Part shown: piece after piece, positions 7,914-15,598 of the stretch
Position numbering within the stretch: position 1 is the stretch's first letter
Layout: each line of letters opens with the position of its first letter
Source of the DNA: an uncultured Alphaproteobacteria bacterium
GTDB lineage: Bacteria; Pseudomonadota; Alphaproteobacteria; Rs-D84
DNA: 19,649 bases
Assembly (NCBI GenBank): GCA_944389685.1
Contig: CALXNF010000014.1
Coordinates: forward strand, 1 to 19,649
Direction of reading: 5' to 3'
Position numbers and translations under genes: made by a program
Notes under the pieces: generated by a model
Databases searched by the model: none
The model's input: the letters and a program-made list of their open reading frames with translations, nothing else
What the model was told of the DNA's origin: nothing

Positions 7914-8243
7914 TTAATGATGCGCTATTAAATGTAAAATTATACTTATAATAAATATAATAGTTATTACGCCTAAAATAATCTTTTGCGTACGATGATT
8001 ATGCGAACCGTGACAATGTTCACAATCACAATGACATTCCCTCACAACCAAAAACCAAGAAAAAAACAACATCAAACCAGAAAAAACAAATAACCACGGT
8101 TCAAACCAATGCGGAATAAATTCTGCATGTGCAAACTCTGGTGCAAACAAACCAACAATAGATAATACTATCGGTAAAACGCAACAAAACAAATGTGGCA
8201 ATATGCTTGCAATGATTCCTAATTTTACGGCTTTGTTTTTCAT
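7914..8243 (-). CDS. Small Cys/His-rich membrane protein, possible metal-handling (MerC/MerT-like)
   Basis: This 109-residue protein of unconfirmed family has three likely membrane segments: about 8-34 (containing an adjacent C20-C21 pair within HLFCCVLP), about 48-68, and about 86-106. Between the second and third lies a hydrophilic stretch ECHCDCEHCHGSHNH (69-83) with four cysteines and four histidines, a plausible metal site. The protein ends in His-His. A vicinal Cys pair in the first helix of a small three-helix protein recalls mercury/copper-type transporters of the MerT/MerC/MerF group, but I cannot assign a family. The ATG at 8243 has AAGGAT about 8 bases upstream. It is a single gene, convergent with the M13 gene and upstream of no partner on its strand; the tRNA-Arg gene lies just upstream and may share its transcript. 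Confidence 0.72.
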   Translation of the reverse strand: MKNKAVKLGIIASILPHLFCCVLPIVLSIVGLFAPEFAHAEFIPHWFEPWLFVFSGLMLFFSWFLVVRECHCDCEHCHGSHNHRTQKIILGVITIIFIISIILHLIAHH

Positions 8244-8286
8244 ATTGGCAATCCTTAGAAAATTATAACCACAGTTTCAATAACTA

Positions 8287-8362
8287 TGGTATCCCCAACA
8301 GGAATCGAACCTGTATCAAAGGTTTAGGAAACCTCTATTCTATCCAGTTGAACTATGGGGAC
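8287..8362 (-). tRNA. tRNA-Arg (anticodon CCU)
   Basis: On the minus strand a complete cloverleaf can be folded by hand. The 7-bp acceptor stem GTCCCCA/TGGGGAT has a G-U at its end. The D stem is GTTC/GAAT with the loop containing GG. The anticodon stem GAGGT/ACCTT holds the seven-base loop TTCCTAA with anticodon CCT. The variable loop has four bases, and the T arm is ACAGG-TTCGATT-CCTGT. Discriminator A is followed by an encoded CCA at 8289-8287. It reads the rare AGG arginine codon. Confidence 0.95.
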
Positions 8363-8394
8363 AATGAACTATATTTTATTCACAGATTTTAATA

Positions 8395-8423
8395 TTGCAA
8401 GTTGTAATATTGACTTGTATAAT
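8395..8423 (+). promoter_or_regulatory. Sigma70-type promoter for fabH-ihfA
   Basis: TTGCAA (8395-8400), a 17-base spacer and a perfect TATAAT (8418-8423) lie 32 bases before the fabH start. The region is AT-rich and lies outside the divergent tRNA gene. Confidence 0.75.
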
Positions 8424-8454
8424 AGCCGAGCAAAAAAAGGAAAGGATTAGTTAA

Positions 8455-9393
8455 ATGGGGAATAGATTAATCGGTTATGGGTCTTATCTACCAGAACGAA
8501 TCGTAAATAATTTTGACCTTGAAAAAATGGTTGATACATCCGATGAATGGATTGTGCAAAGGACGGGTATGCGTGAACGCCATTTTGCTAGGGATGATGA
8601 AACTGTCGTTGACATGGCAACGATTGCCGCACAGCGCGCCTTAGATAATGCCAAATTATCTATTAACGATATCGACATGGTAATTGTTTCTACGACGTCA
8701 CCTGAATTAGACTTTCCATCTGTCGGCGTTCAGGTATTGGGGCGGCTTGGTGCAACAAGTAATGCCCCTGCGTTTGATGTTCGCGGTGCATGCACAGGAT
8801 ACATCTATGCTTTGCATTGTGCCCGTGCATTTTTTACCGCAGGCATTCACAAACGTATCATGATTATCGGTGCAGAAAAAATGACCCGCTTCATTGATTG
8901 GAACGACCGCAGTACCGCTGTATTATTTGGTGACGGTGCAGGTGCATTGATTTTTGAACATTCTACGTCAAGTTATTCTGGTATAATTGATACCGTTGTT
9001 ATGTCTGACGGGAAAGAAATGGGAATGCTTTACGGCACACCAGATCATCATATTATGATGAACGGCCCAGAAACATATAAAAAGGCGGTGACATTAATGC
9101 CAGAGGCCGCAAATTATATTATGGAACACGCCGGCATTACTGCTGATAATGTTGATTGGATTGTACCACACCAGGCAAATTTACGTATAATTCAAAGCGG
9201 TGCAGAAAGATTAGGGTTTCCGTTAGAAAAAATTTTAGTGACGGTCGATAAGCATGCAAACACAAGCGGTGCATCTGGTGTACTTGCATTATCGTATGCG
9301 TTTGATAATAATATAATTAAGAAGGGTCAACTTGTTCTGTACCCTGCATTCGGCAGCGGTCTGACATGGGGGGCCGCGTTAATTAGGGTGTAA
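8455..9393 (+). CDS. fabH: 3-oxoacyl-[acyl-carrier-protein] synthase III
   Basis: FabH condenses acetyl-CoA (or another acyl-CoA) with malonyl-ACP and starts type II fatty-acid synthesis in the cytoplasm. The 312-residue protein shows the whole catalytic triad: C112 in GACTGYIYAL, H239 in PHQANLRI and N269 in HANTSGAS. It also has the N-terminal SDEWIVQRTGM-ER block (29-42) that marks FabH rather than other thiolase-fold enzymes, and the closing PAFGSGLTWGA. Its length is usual. The ATG at 8455 has AAAGGA about 10 bases upstream. It forms a two-gene unit with ihfA (4-base gap), as in many Alphaproteobacteria, but plsX, which normally precedes it, is elsewhere in this window. Confidence 0.97.
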   Translation: MGNRLIGYGSYLPERIVNNFDLEKMVDTSDEWIVQRTGMRERHFARDDETVVDMATIAAQRALDNAKLSINDIDMVIVSTTSPELDFPSVGVQVLGRLGATSNAPAFDVRGACTGYIYALHCARAFFTAGIHKRIMIIGAEKMTRFIDWNDRSTAVLFGDGAGALIFEHSTSSYSGIIDTVVMSDGKEMGMLYGTPDHHIMMNGPETYKKAVTLMPEAANYIMEHAGITADNVDWIVPHQANLRIIQSGAERLGFPLEKILVTVDKHANTSGASGVLALSYAFDNNIIKKGQLVLYPAFGSGLTWGAALIRV

Positions 9394-9397
9394 AAAA

Positions 9398-9685
9398 ATG
9401 GCGACTATAACCAGAAATGATTTTGCAAATAGATTACGCGAAAAATTTGGTCTGACAACAGCCGATGCGTTTAAATTGGTTGATATAGTTTTTGAAGAAA
9501 TCAGTGAATCACTTATTCACGGCGAAGAAGTGAAATTTGCCGGTTTCGGAAGTTTCAAAATATTAACTAAACCGCAACGAATGGGGCGCAACCCCAAAAC
9601 AGGGGTTCCGGCGGTCATATCTGCCCGACGCGTCGCATCTTTCCGCCCCAGTAACGAATTTAGAAAACGCGTCGCAAATAAATAA
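9398..9685 (+). CDS. ihfA: Integration host factor subunit alpha (HU/IHF family)
   Basis: This nucleoid-associated DNA-bending protein has 95 residues. The HU/IHF signature GFGSFKILTKPQRMGRNPKTG spans 49-69 and includes the tip proline (P66) that intercalates into DNA. ISARRVASFRPS (74-85) matches the IHF-alpha tail (ITARRV-TFRP) better than HU. The position directly after fabH is the usual one for ihfA (himA) in Alphaproteobacteria and supports the subunit call. IHF needs a beta subunit, which is not in this window; a homodimeric HU role cannot be excluded. The gene is followed at once by a strong terminator. Confidence 0.9.
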   Translation: MATITRNDFANRLREKFGLTTADAFKLVDIVFEEISESLIHGEEVKFAGFGSFKILTKPQRMGRNPKTGVPAVISARRVASFRPSNEFRKRVANK

Positions 9686-9712
9686 AAAAGCCGGTAAATA
9701 CCGGCTTTTTTA
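9684..9712 (+). terminator. Intrinsic terminator after ihfA
   Basis: AGCCGGTA (9689-9696) and TACCGGCT (9699-9706) form a hairpin flanked by A and T runs of six or more, so it may work in both directions. It overlaps the last bases around the ihfA stop codon. Confidence 0.93.
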
Positions 9713-9716
9713 TTTA

Positions 9717-9743
9717 TTGATAAACTTTATTTATGTGTATAAC
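9717..9743 (+). promoter_or_regulatory. Weak candidate promoter for guaC
   Basis: TTGATA (9717-9722) and TATAAC (9738-9743) are separated by 15 bases, shorter than ideal. The position (about 30 bases before guaC, right after the ihfA terminator) argues that a promoter must be here. Confidence 0.35.
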
Positions 9744-9772
9744 ATTACCCATGAAAAGTAAAAGGATTGAAT

Positions 9773-10858
9773 ATGAAAATATACGAACAAACGGAATTAG
9801 ACTTCAAAGATGTGTTGGTAAAACCTAAACGTTCATTTATAAATTCTAGATCAGAAGTAGAAATTACAAGAGAGTATAAATTCAAATGGTGCCCAAGAAA
9901 AATCGTTGGTACCGGTATAATATCTTCCAATATGGCAACAGTGGGAACTTTTGAAATCGCAAAACATATGATGCAAAGTAAAATGTTTTGTTGTCTTCAT
10001 AAACATTATCCTGTAGAAGATTTAATAAAATTCATAACGGAAAACGATTGTCGAGATTACATATTCTTGTCAATGGGATTACGCGATGAAGATTACGCAA
10101 AAATAGAAAAAATTCTAACAGAATATCCCGACAAATGCCGGAATATTTGTATTGACGTTCCTAACGCATATATACCACGCGTTAAAGAATTAGTAATAAA
10201 AATGCGTGAAAAATTTCCTGATATTTTGCTAATGGTGGGGAACGCCGTAACAGCAGAATTGGTTGAGGATTTAATTCTGTCTGGGGCCGACATTGTAAAA
10301 TGCGGTATCGGCAGCGGCAGCGCATGCATAACACGCAGAATAACAGGTGTTGGTCGACCACAACTTTCCACTATTTTTGAATGTGCTGATACTGCTCATG
10401 GTATCGGTGGAATGATATGCAGTGATGGCGGTGTTGTATATATCGGTGATATATGCAAAGCATTCGGTGCCGGTGCCGATTTTGTCATGATGGGCGGTTT
10501 TTATGCTGGCTGCGAAGAAGCTGCGGGTGATATCATTGAAAAAACATATTTAACAGACCAGATTAACCAAGAAACAGGCGAAAGATTGACTGCAGTAAAA
10601 AAATTCAAAATATTTTATGGCATGTCTTCTGAATACGCACAAAACAAACATTATCATGGTATGCCAAAATATAGAGCAAGTGAAGGTCGAGTCGCCGAAG
10701 TTCCATTAAAAGGTTCTATTGATAGAATGAACCAAGATATTTTAGGCGGTTTACGTTCATACATGACTTACATAGGTGCAAGACGCTTAAAAGACGTATC
10801 AAAATGCACAACATTTTACCGTGTTAACACTCAGTTAAATACTGTATTTGGTGATTAA
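9773..10858 (+). CDS. guaC: GMP reductase
   Basis: GuaC converts GMP to IMP with NADPH, releasing ammonia, and feeds guanine nucleotides back into the purine pool. The 361-residue protein is an IMPDH/GMPR-type TIM barrel without CBS domains. It opens with LDFKDVLVKPKRS and has SSNMATVGT, the catalytic loop GIGSGSACITRRITGVGRPQ with the active cysteine (C185 from this start), CSDGGVVYIGD for phosphate binding, and FYGMSSE. The Arg-Arg after the catalytic Cys-Ile-Thr is typical of GMPR; IMPDH has Cys-Thr-Thr-Arg. The ATG at 9773 is chosen over the TTG two codons earlier because AAAGGA lies 7 bases before it. It is a single gene between two terminators. Confidence 0.96.
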   Translation: MKIYEQTELDFKDVLVKPKRSFINSRSEVEITREYKFKWCPRKIVGTGIISSNMATVGTFEIAKHMMQSKMFCCLHKHYPVEDLIKFITENDCRDYIFLSMGLRDEDYAKIEKILTEYPDKCRNICIDVPNAYIPRVKELVIKMREKFPDILLMVGNAVTAELVEDLILSGADIVKCGIGSGSACITRRITGVGRPQLSTIFECADTAHGIGGMICSDGGVVYIGDICKAFGAGADFVMMGGFYAGCEEAAGDIIEKTYLTDQINQETGERLTAVKKFKIFYGMSSEYAQNKHYHGMPKYRASEGRVAEVPLKGSIDRMNQDILGGLRSYMTYIGARRLKDVSKCTTFYRVNTQLNTVFGD

Positions 10859-10885
10859 AAACAGCCCCAATTTGGGGCTGTTTTT
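10857..10885. terminator. Bidirectional terminator between guaC and the PLD-like gene
   Basis: AAAAACAGCCCC (10857-10868) pairs perfectly with GGGGCTGTTTTT (10874-10885) across a five-base loop. A runs on one side and T runs on the other serve both convergent genes, and it touches the stop codon of the minus-strand gene. Confidence 0.93.
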
Positions 10886-12536
10886 ATACGAATTTTTCCG
10901 GAACCAAATTTGTAATTATTTTAAATGCACGGCGAAAAACTGAAGTATCTGGACTATGGTAATATACGCGCGGTTTTTTATCACCCGGACGCATACCCGT
11001 CCAAACGGGTTCACCGTCTTTTAATGTGACGCGCCATGACGTCTTTGCATCTTGAAGTATCATCGCCCTTAACTTATCTGCAAATTCTTTACTTTCAAAA
11101 ATAGCAACGTTTTCTGTATTAAAATACGCACTTCGCGGGTCAAGGTTAAAACTGCCTATCCACGAAATATCATCATCAAAAACCATCGTTTTACTATGAA
11201 GGACCGAAAAACTTGATTGTTTACGCTCCCTATCATGTTCTTGACCGCGTAAGTTTTCAGCGGATAACATAAATTCATAAACCTCTGCACCAGACTCTAT
11301 TAATTGCCGTCTATATTTTTCCCATTTTGCATAAACCGTCGGCGCATTCGTAGACGCTAAAGAATTGGTGACTATTGTCATATGAACACCAGATTTTTCC
11401 TCGCGCAGCATATGTTCTAAACCACCCTGCCCTGGGACAAAATATGCAGCAGAAATATATACAGAATCTTTGGTCCTATTCCATAAACTTTGTAAAGCCT
11501 GAACTATGTCCCCCCTATAGTCATCTTTTTCTTCCATCGTCATTTCTACCTTAGATGGAGGATCCGCTAAAAATTTTCCGTGTCCCCAACTAAAATCAAA
11601 ATTTTTTTGCTTATATTCTCTTTGCGCTAAAGAAATTATCTTATTATATTCTTTTATTGCCTCTGCACTCTTCTTTTCTATTTCATCAAACTTTTTTTCA
11701 AGTTTTTGGGCAGCTCTTTTCGATTTAGATTTTGGAAATACAGACGCAGGAATTGCTAAATGATAATTCCAATACTCATCAAAACTGGCCGTTGCATACT
11801 TTGTCATATTCCCTATAAACAAAACGTCTGTATCGGAAAAATTAGATGCAGTTTCTGGATAAAAATAATTACTTCCGACATTACGACCACCAGTAATATA
11901 CGCAACGTTGTCTACGATGAATAACTTATTATGCATACGAGAATTTAAACGATTAAAATCTAATAAAAATTGTGGGTAATATAAAATCTTTGATCGATTA
12001 GCAACCGTATTAAAAACTTTTACCTCTATATTAGGATGCTGATTCAGCAACATAACATCAACAATGTCAGATTTTGTACCATAATCATCTAACAATATTC
12101 GTACCTTAACGCCGCGATCTGCGGCACGTTTTAGTTCCCCAATCAAAACTTTTGAAGAAAAATCGTTACTATAAATATACGTCTGCAAATCTATGGTCTT
12201 CGTCGCCATACGAGCAAACGCCGCCCTTATAACAAAAGCAGACAAACCATCTTCAATCAAAGTTGCACCACTAATTTCTGGGTCGGACGTTAATTCTGCT
12301 TTATAACATTGCGCTATCGGCGTACTCATTGGATCATAGTCAAAATCAGCCGCTGTGACTTTAGGTACATAATTAATCAGCTTTTCATCTGTCGTTGATG
12401 TAGGTATAGTTGTACACCCCATAAAAGGCAACGTAAAAATAAACAAAGATACTTTTTTTAACGTTAACAACTTTGCAACACTTTTCTTATCGTGGAAGAT
12501 AATATACAACATACACGATAAGTAAGTCAAATTCAT
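10884..12536 (-). CDS. Phospholipase D family lipoprotein, cardiolipin synthase C-like
   Basis: This protein has two HKD half-sites: H207-x-K209-x4-D214 in MHNKLFIVD and H452-x-K454-x4-D459 in LHSKTMVFD (numbered from a possible TTG at 12551). Each is followed by GGRNVGSNYF- or IGSFNLDPRS-type blocks, as in ClsC/YmdC cardiolipin synthases, which join two phospholipids to make cardiolipin. A likely lipobox (PFMGC, C46) follows a hydrophobic stretch (SLFIFTLPFMG), so the mature protein would be a lipoprotein. Residues about 275-317 form a Lys/Glu-rich helix, probably coiled coil, inserted between the halves. The start is unclear: TTG 12551, ATG 12536 and ATG 12512 all lack a Shine-Dalgarno, and a typical lipoprotein signal would begin nearer residue 28. 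I list ATG 12536. A PLD-type nuclease or other lipase is the alternative. Confidence 0.85.
   Translation of the reverse strand: MNLTYLSCMLYIIFHDKKSVAKLLTLKKVSLFIFTLPFMGCTTIPTSTTDEKLINYVPKVTAADFDYDPMSTPIAQCYKAELTSDPEISGATLIEDGLSAFVIRAAFARMATKTIDLQTYIYSNDFSSKVLIGELKRAADRGVKVRILLDDYGTKSDIVDVMLLNQHPNIEVKVFNTVANRSKILYYPQFLLDFNRLNSRMHNKLFIVDNVAYITGGRNVGSNYFYPETASNFSDTDVLFIGNMTKYATASFDEYWNYHLAIPASVFPKSKSKRAAQKLEKKFDEIEKKSAEAIKEYNKIISLAQREYKQKNFDFSWGHGKFLADPPSKVEMTMEEKDDYRGDIVQALQSLWNRTKDSVYISAAYFVPGQGGLEHMLREEKSGVHMTIVTNSLASTNAPTVYAKWEKYRRQLIESGAEVYEFMLSAENLRGQEHDRERKQSSFSVLHSKTMVFDDDISWIGSFNLDPRSAYFNTENVAIFESKEFADKLRAMILQDAKTSWRVTLKDGEPVWTGMRPGDKKPRVYYHSPDTSVFRRAFKIITNLVPEKFV
12486..12522. repeat. 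Inverted repeat at the 5' end of the PLD-like gene
   Basis: CTTATCGTG (12486-12494) and CACGATAAG (12514-12522) are a perfect 9-bp inverted repeat with a 19-base loop. It lies inside the doubtful N-terminal extension of the PLD-like reading frame, which could mean this DNA is leader or operator rather than coding sequence. Confidence 0.6.
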
Positions 12537-12623
12537 TAATTTTTTTAACAATATGATACGAAACCTACAATCAAAAATTTATTGATAAAATTTAAGAAAA
12601 ATGTTTTCTAAGCTTACTATTTT

Positions 12624-12651
12624 TTGTTTGCGTGCGTTTTCATAATATGAT
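12624..12651 (+). promoter_or_regulatory. Candidate promoter for the cysteine-rich secreted protein
   Basis: TTGTTT (12624-12629), 16 bases, TATGAT (12646-12651), about 32 bases before the ATG. The gene has a good Shine-Dalgarno (AAGGGAAG) at 12670-12677. The site lies in the 132-base divergent gap. Confidence 0.42.
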
Positions 12652-12683
12652 AAAATTATTTGTAATAGAAGGGAAGATTTCTA

Positions 12684-14972
12684 ATGAAAAGATTAATTGT
12701 CGTACTTAGTGGATTGCTTGTTTTACCAGCATTTGCAGAAATTGCACCAGAATATTATTATGAAGAATTGATGGCGCAATATGCGGATGAAATGCCAGGG
12801 GCAGCCTTCGTTGACGAAGAAATCGTTACCGAAGAACCGGAAGAGCAAGCAGAAAAAGCTGTTGTTCCTGTAAGCACAACAGCTGTAAGCCCCAGAAACG
12901 CAACTGGACGTGCGGCAACTTCACGGGCAAACGCATCTTCTTCTGCGACGACAAGCAGGAATCTTACCTCACGCAACGTATCCAGTGCAACAACTGCGCG
13001 TACTGTAACGGCACGGCCTACGTCGACAACGACAACTTCTTCCCGCAGTGCCGTATCACGTGCAACAGGTACGACCGGTACAACGTCCCGCGCGACGGCA
13101 ACCACAGTAAGGTCAACAGGTAATACGCTTGCTACGAAGCAACCGGGCTTAACCACCCGTACTTCTTCTGCGGCAAATACGTCAAATACGGCACGTGCTT
13201 CAATAGTTCAAACAGATACAGTTAATACTCCGTTATACGTTAGCAGCAGTCGTGTAGGCGTGAATAATACAGCAAATGTATCTACCCGCGTTCCAACAAT
13301 TCGCGTTGGATCAACAACCGCAACAACCACGACAACAGAATCTGTATCTTCTGCAACTTCTATTGATGAATTGGCACAATTAACAGACTACTGCAAGGCG
13401 CAATATGTTGCGTGTATGGATAATTTCTGTAATGTCTTAGACGACAATCAGGGACGTTGCAGCTGCAGTGCAAATTTATCTAATTACTCTGAAACAGAAG
13501 ACGCTTTGAAAAAGGCAACAGAAAGTTTACAAGAAGTAGCCCAACAAATTCAATACATCGGTTTAACTGCAGACGAAGTGGAATCTTTGTTTACGCAGAC
13601 AGAGGCCGAATTACAAATGCAGACGACAACGGATAATACGCAATTAAAGAACTCGTTAGATAAAATTAAGGACATGATAGTAGAAGTTCAAGGAGGTTCT
13701 GTCAGAACGTCTACATCAACAGGTCTTAGCTTTGATTTATCTGGCTTACTAGACTTTTCTATTGATAGCACGGGGTTTGATTTAAGTTCTTTCTTAGGTA
13801 TGTCGTCTAATACCGGCAGCATAAGCAATCAACGTGGTGAACAGCTTTACAAAACGGCAACTGCGCGCTGTAAGGCATCTGTACTAAACAACTGTGCTGC
13901 GCAGGGCGTTGATATAAACGTAATAACAAATTCATATGATCTAGAAATAGACAAAGCATGTATTGCATATGAAAGAGCCTTGACGGAATCTAACGACCAA
14001 ATGGCATCAACTGTTCGCAATGCGAAAAGCGTTTTACAACGGGCCCGTCTATTAGTCGCCCAACAGAAAAATGCTTATGATTTACGCGAATGCGTAAGCG
14101 AATTGGACAATTGTATGCAAGATGACTTCGTTTGCGGTGATGATTATGAAAACTGCCTTGACCCAACCGGAAAGTATATCGTTAACGGGGAAATTGTCGT
14201 CGGCAGCGCCCCCGGCAAACCATCGGACACAAGTGCATCAATATATCAAATGTGGTCATATGACACAACTAAAAACGCCTGGGCTGATGGTGGAACACTT
14301 GGTGAATACATAGAATCAACTGTTACCGCACAACTTCCTAGCCAAAGCACAACGTCAAGTATATCTGAATACCTACAAAACAAAATAGGTTATCATAATG
14401 ATTCAGACGGGAAAAATTATGGTATGTGCATATCTGTTCTAAATAAATGTCAAGATATTACATATACTGGCACAGGTCAAAACGCAAAATATAACCCACA
14501 AAACAACGTAATAAAGGAATATTTGAACAGAACATTGGTTCAAATAAAAGCTGCTCAGGATACGGTATTATCAGATTATGCAGAAGATTGTATTACAGAC
14601 GTATCTTCTTGCTTGGCACAAAATAATTATAATACGTCAAATGCAGTTACTATAAATATTGCGATAAACGCATGTAAATCAATAATTACAACATGTATGT
14701 CTGTAACAGGTGCGGAAGGGGATCAAACCGCTGCAGAATGGGTAAATGGCATATTATCAAATCCAGTTTGTCCGGATGGTGCAACTGGAACCTATCCAGA
14801 TTGCAGATGTTCTGCGGACAAAATATACGTTCCAACTGTAAACGCCTGTTTAGCCACATGTCCAACTGAGCACGGTATAAATGCAGACTCTAATATGCCC
14901 CCAAATTGTACTTGTGAATTTGGATATAAATACGATGCAAAAACGAATAAGTGTGAAAACACAAACCCTTAA
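12684..14972 (+). CDS. Secreted cysteine-heptad protein of unknown function
   Basis: I do not recognise this family. The 762 residues begin with a Sec signal peptide (1-18, LVLPAFA), then an acidic stretch (20-58). A Thr/Ser/Ala/Arg-rich low-complexity region follows (about 62-222), disordered and likely a wall- or surface-spanning linker. From 232 onward the protein is folded and contains all 26 cysteines. C237/C244, C470/C477/C484/C491, C582/C589, C636/C643 and C664/C671 are all exactly seven residues apart, so each group lines one helix face. Residues 272-335 and 425-470 look helical. The last 70 residues (CPDG...CRC, NCTCEFGY) resemble short EGF-like disulfide modules. The ATG at 12684 has AAGGGAAG upstream; an intrinsic terminator follows. 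It is a single gene with no partners, likely periplasmic or cell-surface and dependent on disulfide formation. Confidence 0.85.
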   Translation: MKRLIVVLSGLLVLPAFAEIAPEYYYEELMAQYADEMPGAAFVDEEIVTEEPEEQAEKAVVPVSTTAVSPRNATGRAATSRANASSSATTSRNLTSRNVSSATTARTVTARPTSTTTTSSRSAVSRATGTTGTTSRATATTVRSTGNTLATKQPGLTTRTSSAANTSNTARASIVQTDTVNTPLYVSSSRVGVNNTANVSTRVPTIRVGSTTATTTTTESVSSATSIDELAQLTDYCKAQYVACMDNFCNVLDDNQGRCSCSANLSNYSETEDALKKATESLQEVAQQIQYIGLTADEVESLFTQTEAELQMQTTTDNTQLKNSLDKIKDMIVEVQGGSVRTSTSTGLSFDLSGLLDFSIDSTGFDLSSFLGMSSNTGSISNQRGEQLYKTATARCKASVLNNCAAQGVDINVITNSYDLEIDKACIAYERALTESNDQMASTVRNAKSVLQRARLLVAQQKNAYDLRECVSELDNCMQDDFVCGDDYENCLDPTGKYIVNGEIVVGSAPGKPSDTSASIYQMWSYDTTKNAWADGGTLGEYIESTVTAQLPSQSTTSSISEYLQNKIGYHNDSDGKNYGMCISVLNKCQDITYTGTGQNAKYNPQNNVIKEYLNRTLVQIKAAQDTVLSDYAEDCITDVSSCLAQNNYNTSNAVTINIAINACKSIITTCMSVTGAEGDQTAAEWVNGILSNPVCPDGATGTYPDCRCSADKIYVPTVNACLATCPTEHGINADSNMPPNCTCEFGYKYDAKTNKCENTNP

Positions 14973-14990
14973 AAAATTATTTGATTAAAC

Positions 14991-15018
14991 AAAAAATCCC
15001 CGAAATGGGGATTTTTTT
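14991..15018. terminator. Bidirectional terminator between the secreted-protein gene and mraZ
   Basis: AAAAAATCCCC (14991-15001) pairs with GGGGATTTTTT (15007-15017) around a five-base loop. It serves two convergent genes. Confidence 0.93.
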
Positions 15019-15027
15019 AGTAAACCG

Positions 15028-15474
15028 CTACTGAATTACAAGATTTGGTCGGGTTGCACGCAGGTTATTTAGAGAATTGTCTTGTACTTTCTTGAACTCG
15101 TCCGGATTCCAAATCTGAAAGCTGGTTCCACGACCAACAAAAATAGCCCTGTCTTTAATGCCAGCGTGCTTTAATAAATCTTCAGGTATAACGATACGCC
15201 CAGTCACATCAAAAGCCAACGGACGGGCATCTGCAAAAAGCATTGCGGATAAATCATCCAATGCGCTATCAAATACCCCCATTTTATCAGTCGCAGCTGC
15301 TAATTGCTCCATGCGCGACATGGATAAACCTTCTATACAATTGTGGGTAAACGAACGGTATAACACAACCCCTGCAAACGCTTCTGTTGCAACGGAAGCC
15401 CGGAAAGAAGCTGGGACAGATATACGCCCCTTGGTATCCAAACGATTTTCAGGAGATGAGAGAAACAATGACAT
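15028..15474 (-). CDS. mraZ: Transcriptional regulator MraZ
   Basis: MraZ is a double-AbrB-fold DNA-binding protein that in other bacteria represses its own promoter at the head of the division and cell-wall (dcw) cluster. The 148-residue product has both half-motifs: D13-x-KGR17 (RLDTKGRISVPASFR) and D89-x-x-GR93 (AFDVTGRIVIPEDLL). Its length is usual. AAGGAC lies 6 bases before the ATG at 15474. The gene is not followed by rsmH (mraW) or ftsL: the next gene downstream is convergent and separated by a terminator, so mraZ is monocistronic here. Its upstream DNA carries a strong promoter and phased repeats (separate entries), which fits autoregulation. Confidence 0.95.
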   Translation of the reverse strand: MSLFLSSPENRLDTKGRISVPASFRASVATEAFAGVVLYRSFTHNCIEGLSMSRMEQLAAATDKMGVFDSALDDLSAMLFADARPLAFDVTGRIVIPEDLLKHAGIKDRAIFVGRGTSFQIWNPDEFKKVQDNSLNNLRATRPNLVIQ

Positions 15475-15489
15475 TTTCGGTCCTTGTTT

Positions 15490-15503
15490 TGGGCACCCGC
15501 CCA
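15490..15503 (-). promoter_or_regulatory. Small hairpin in the mraZ leader
   Basis: On the minus strand TGGGC-GGGT-GCCCA forms a five-base-pair, GC-rich hairpin about nine bases upstream of the mraZ Shine-Dalgarno (AAGGAC), in an otherwise AT-rich leader. Confidence 0.4.
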
Positions 15504-15527
15504 GTAACTTTCCTTGGCTTCAATGGA

Positions 15528-15556
15528 AATTTAGCACGGCATTTTATGGTTGTCAA
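15528..15556 (-). promoter_or_regulatory. mraZ: Sigma70 promoter of mraZ
   Basis: On the minus strand a perfect TTGACA (15556-15551) and TAAATT (15533-15528) are 17 bases apart. Transcription should start about 47 bases before mraZ. One copy of the CCATAA repeat lies inside the spacer. Confidence 0.8.
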
Positions 15557-15598
15557 TGACAATTTATAGTTATTTTATGGTATTTTATGGTTTTATAA
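15544..15598. repeat. Phased direct repeats over and upstream of the mraZ promoter
   Basis: TTATGG or close variants start at 15544, 15564 (TTATAG), 15575 and 15585, with TTATAA at 15593. The spacings are 20, 11 and 10 bases, about whole turns of DNA. TATTTTATGG occurs twice in tandem at 15571-15590. MraZ proteins bind several short direct repeats spaced about one turn apart at their own promoter, so this is a candidate operator, though the unit differs from the TGGG-type box of enterobacteria. Confidence 0.55.

Noticed and set aside
12758..13156. A 132-codon open frame on the minus strand inside the secreted-protein gene
   Set aside because: It is the mirror of the Thr/Ser/Ala-rich low-complexity coding stretch, has no ribosome-binding site, and its Val/Ala-rich product has no recognisable features.
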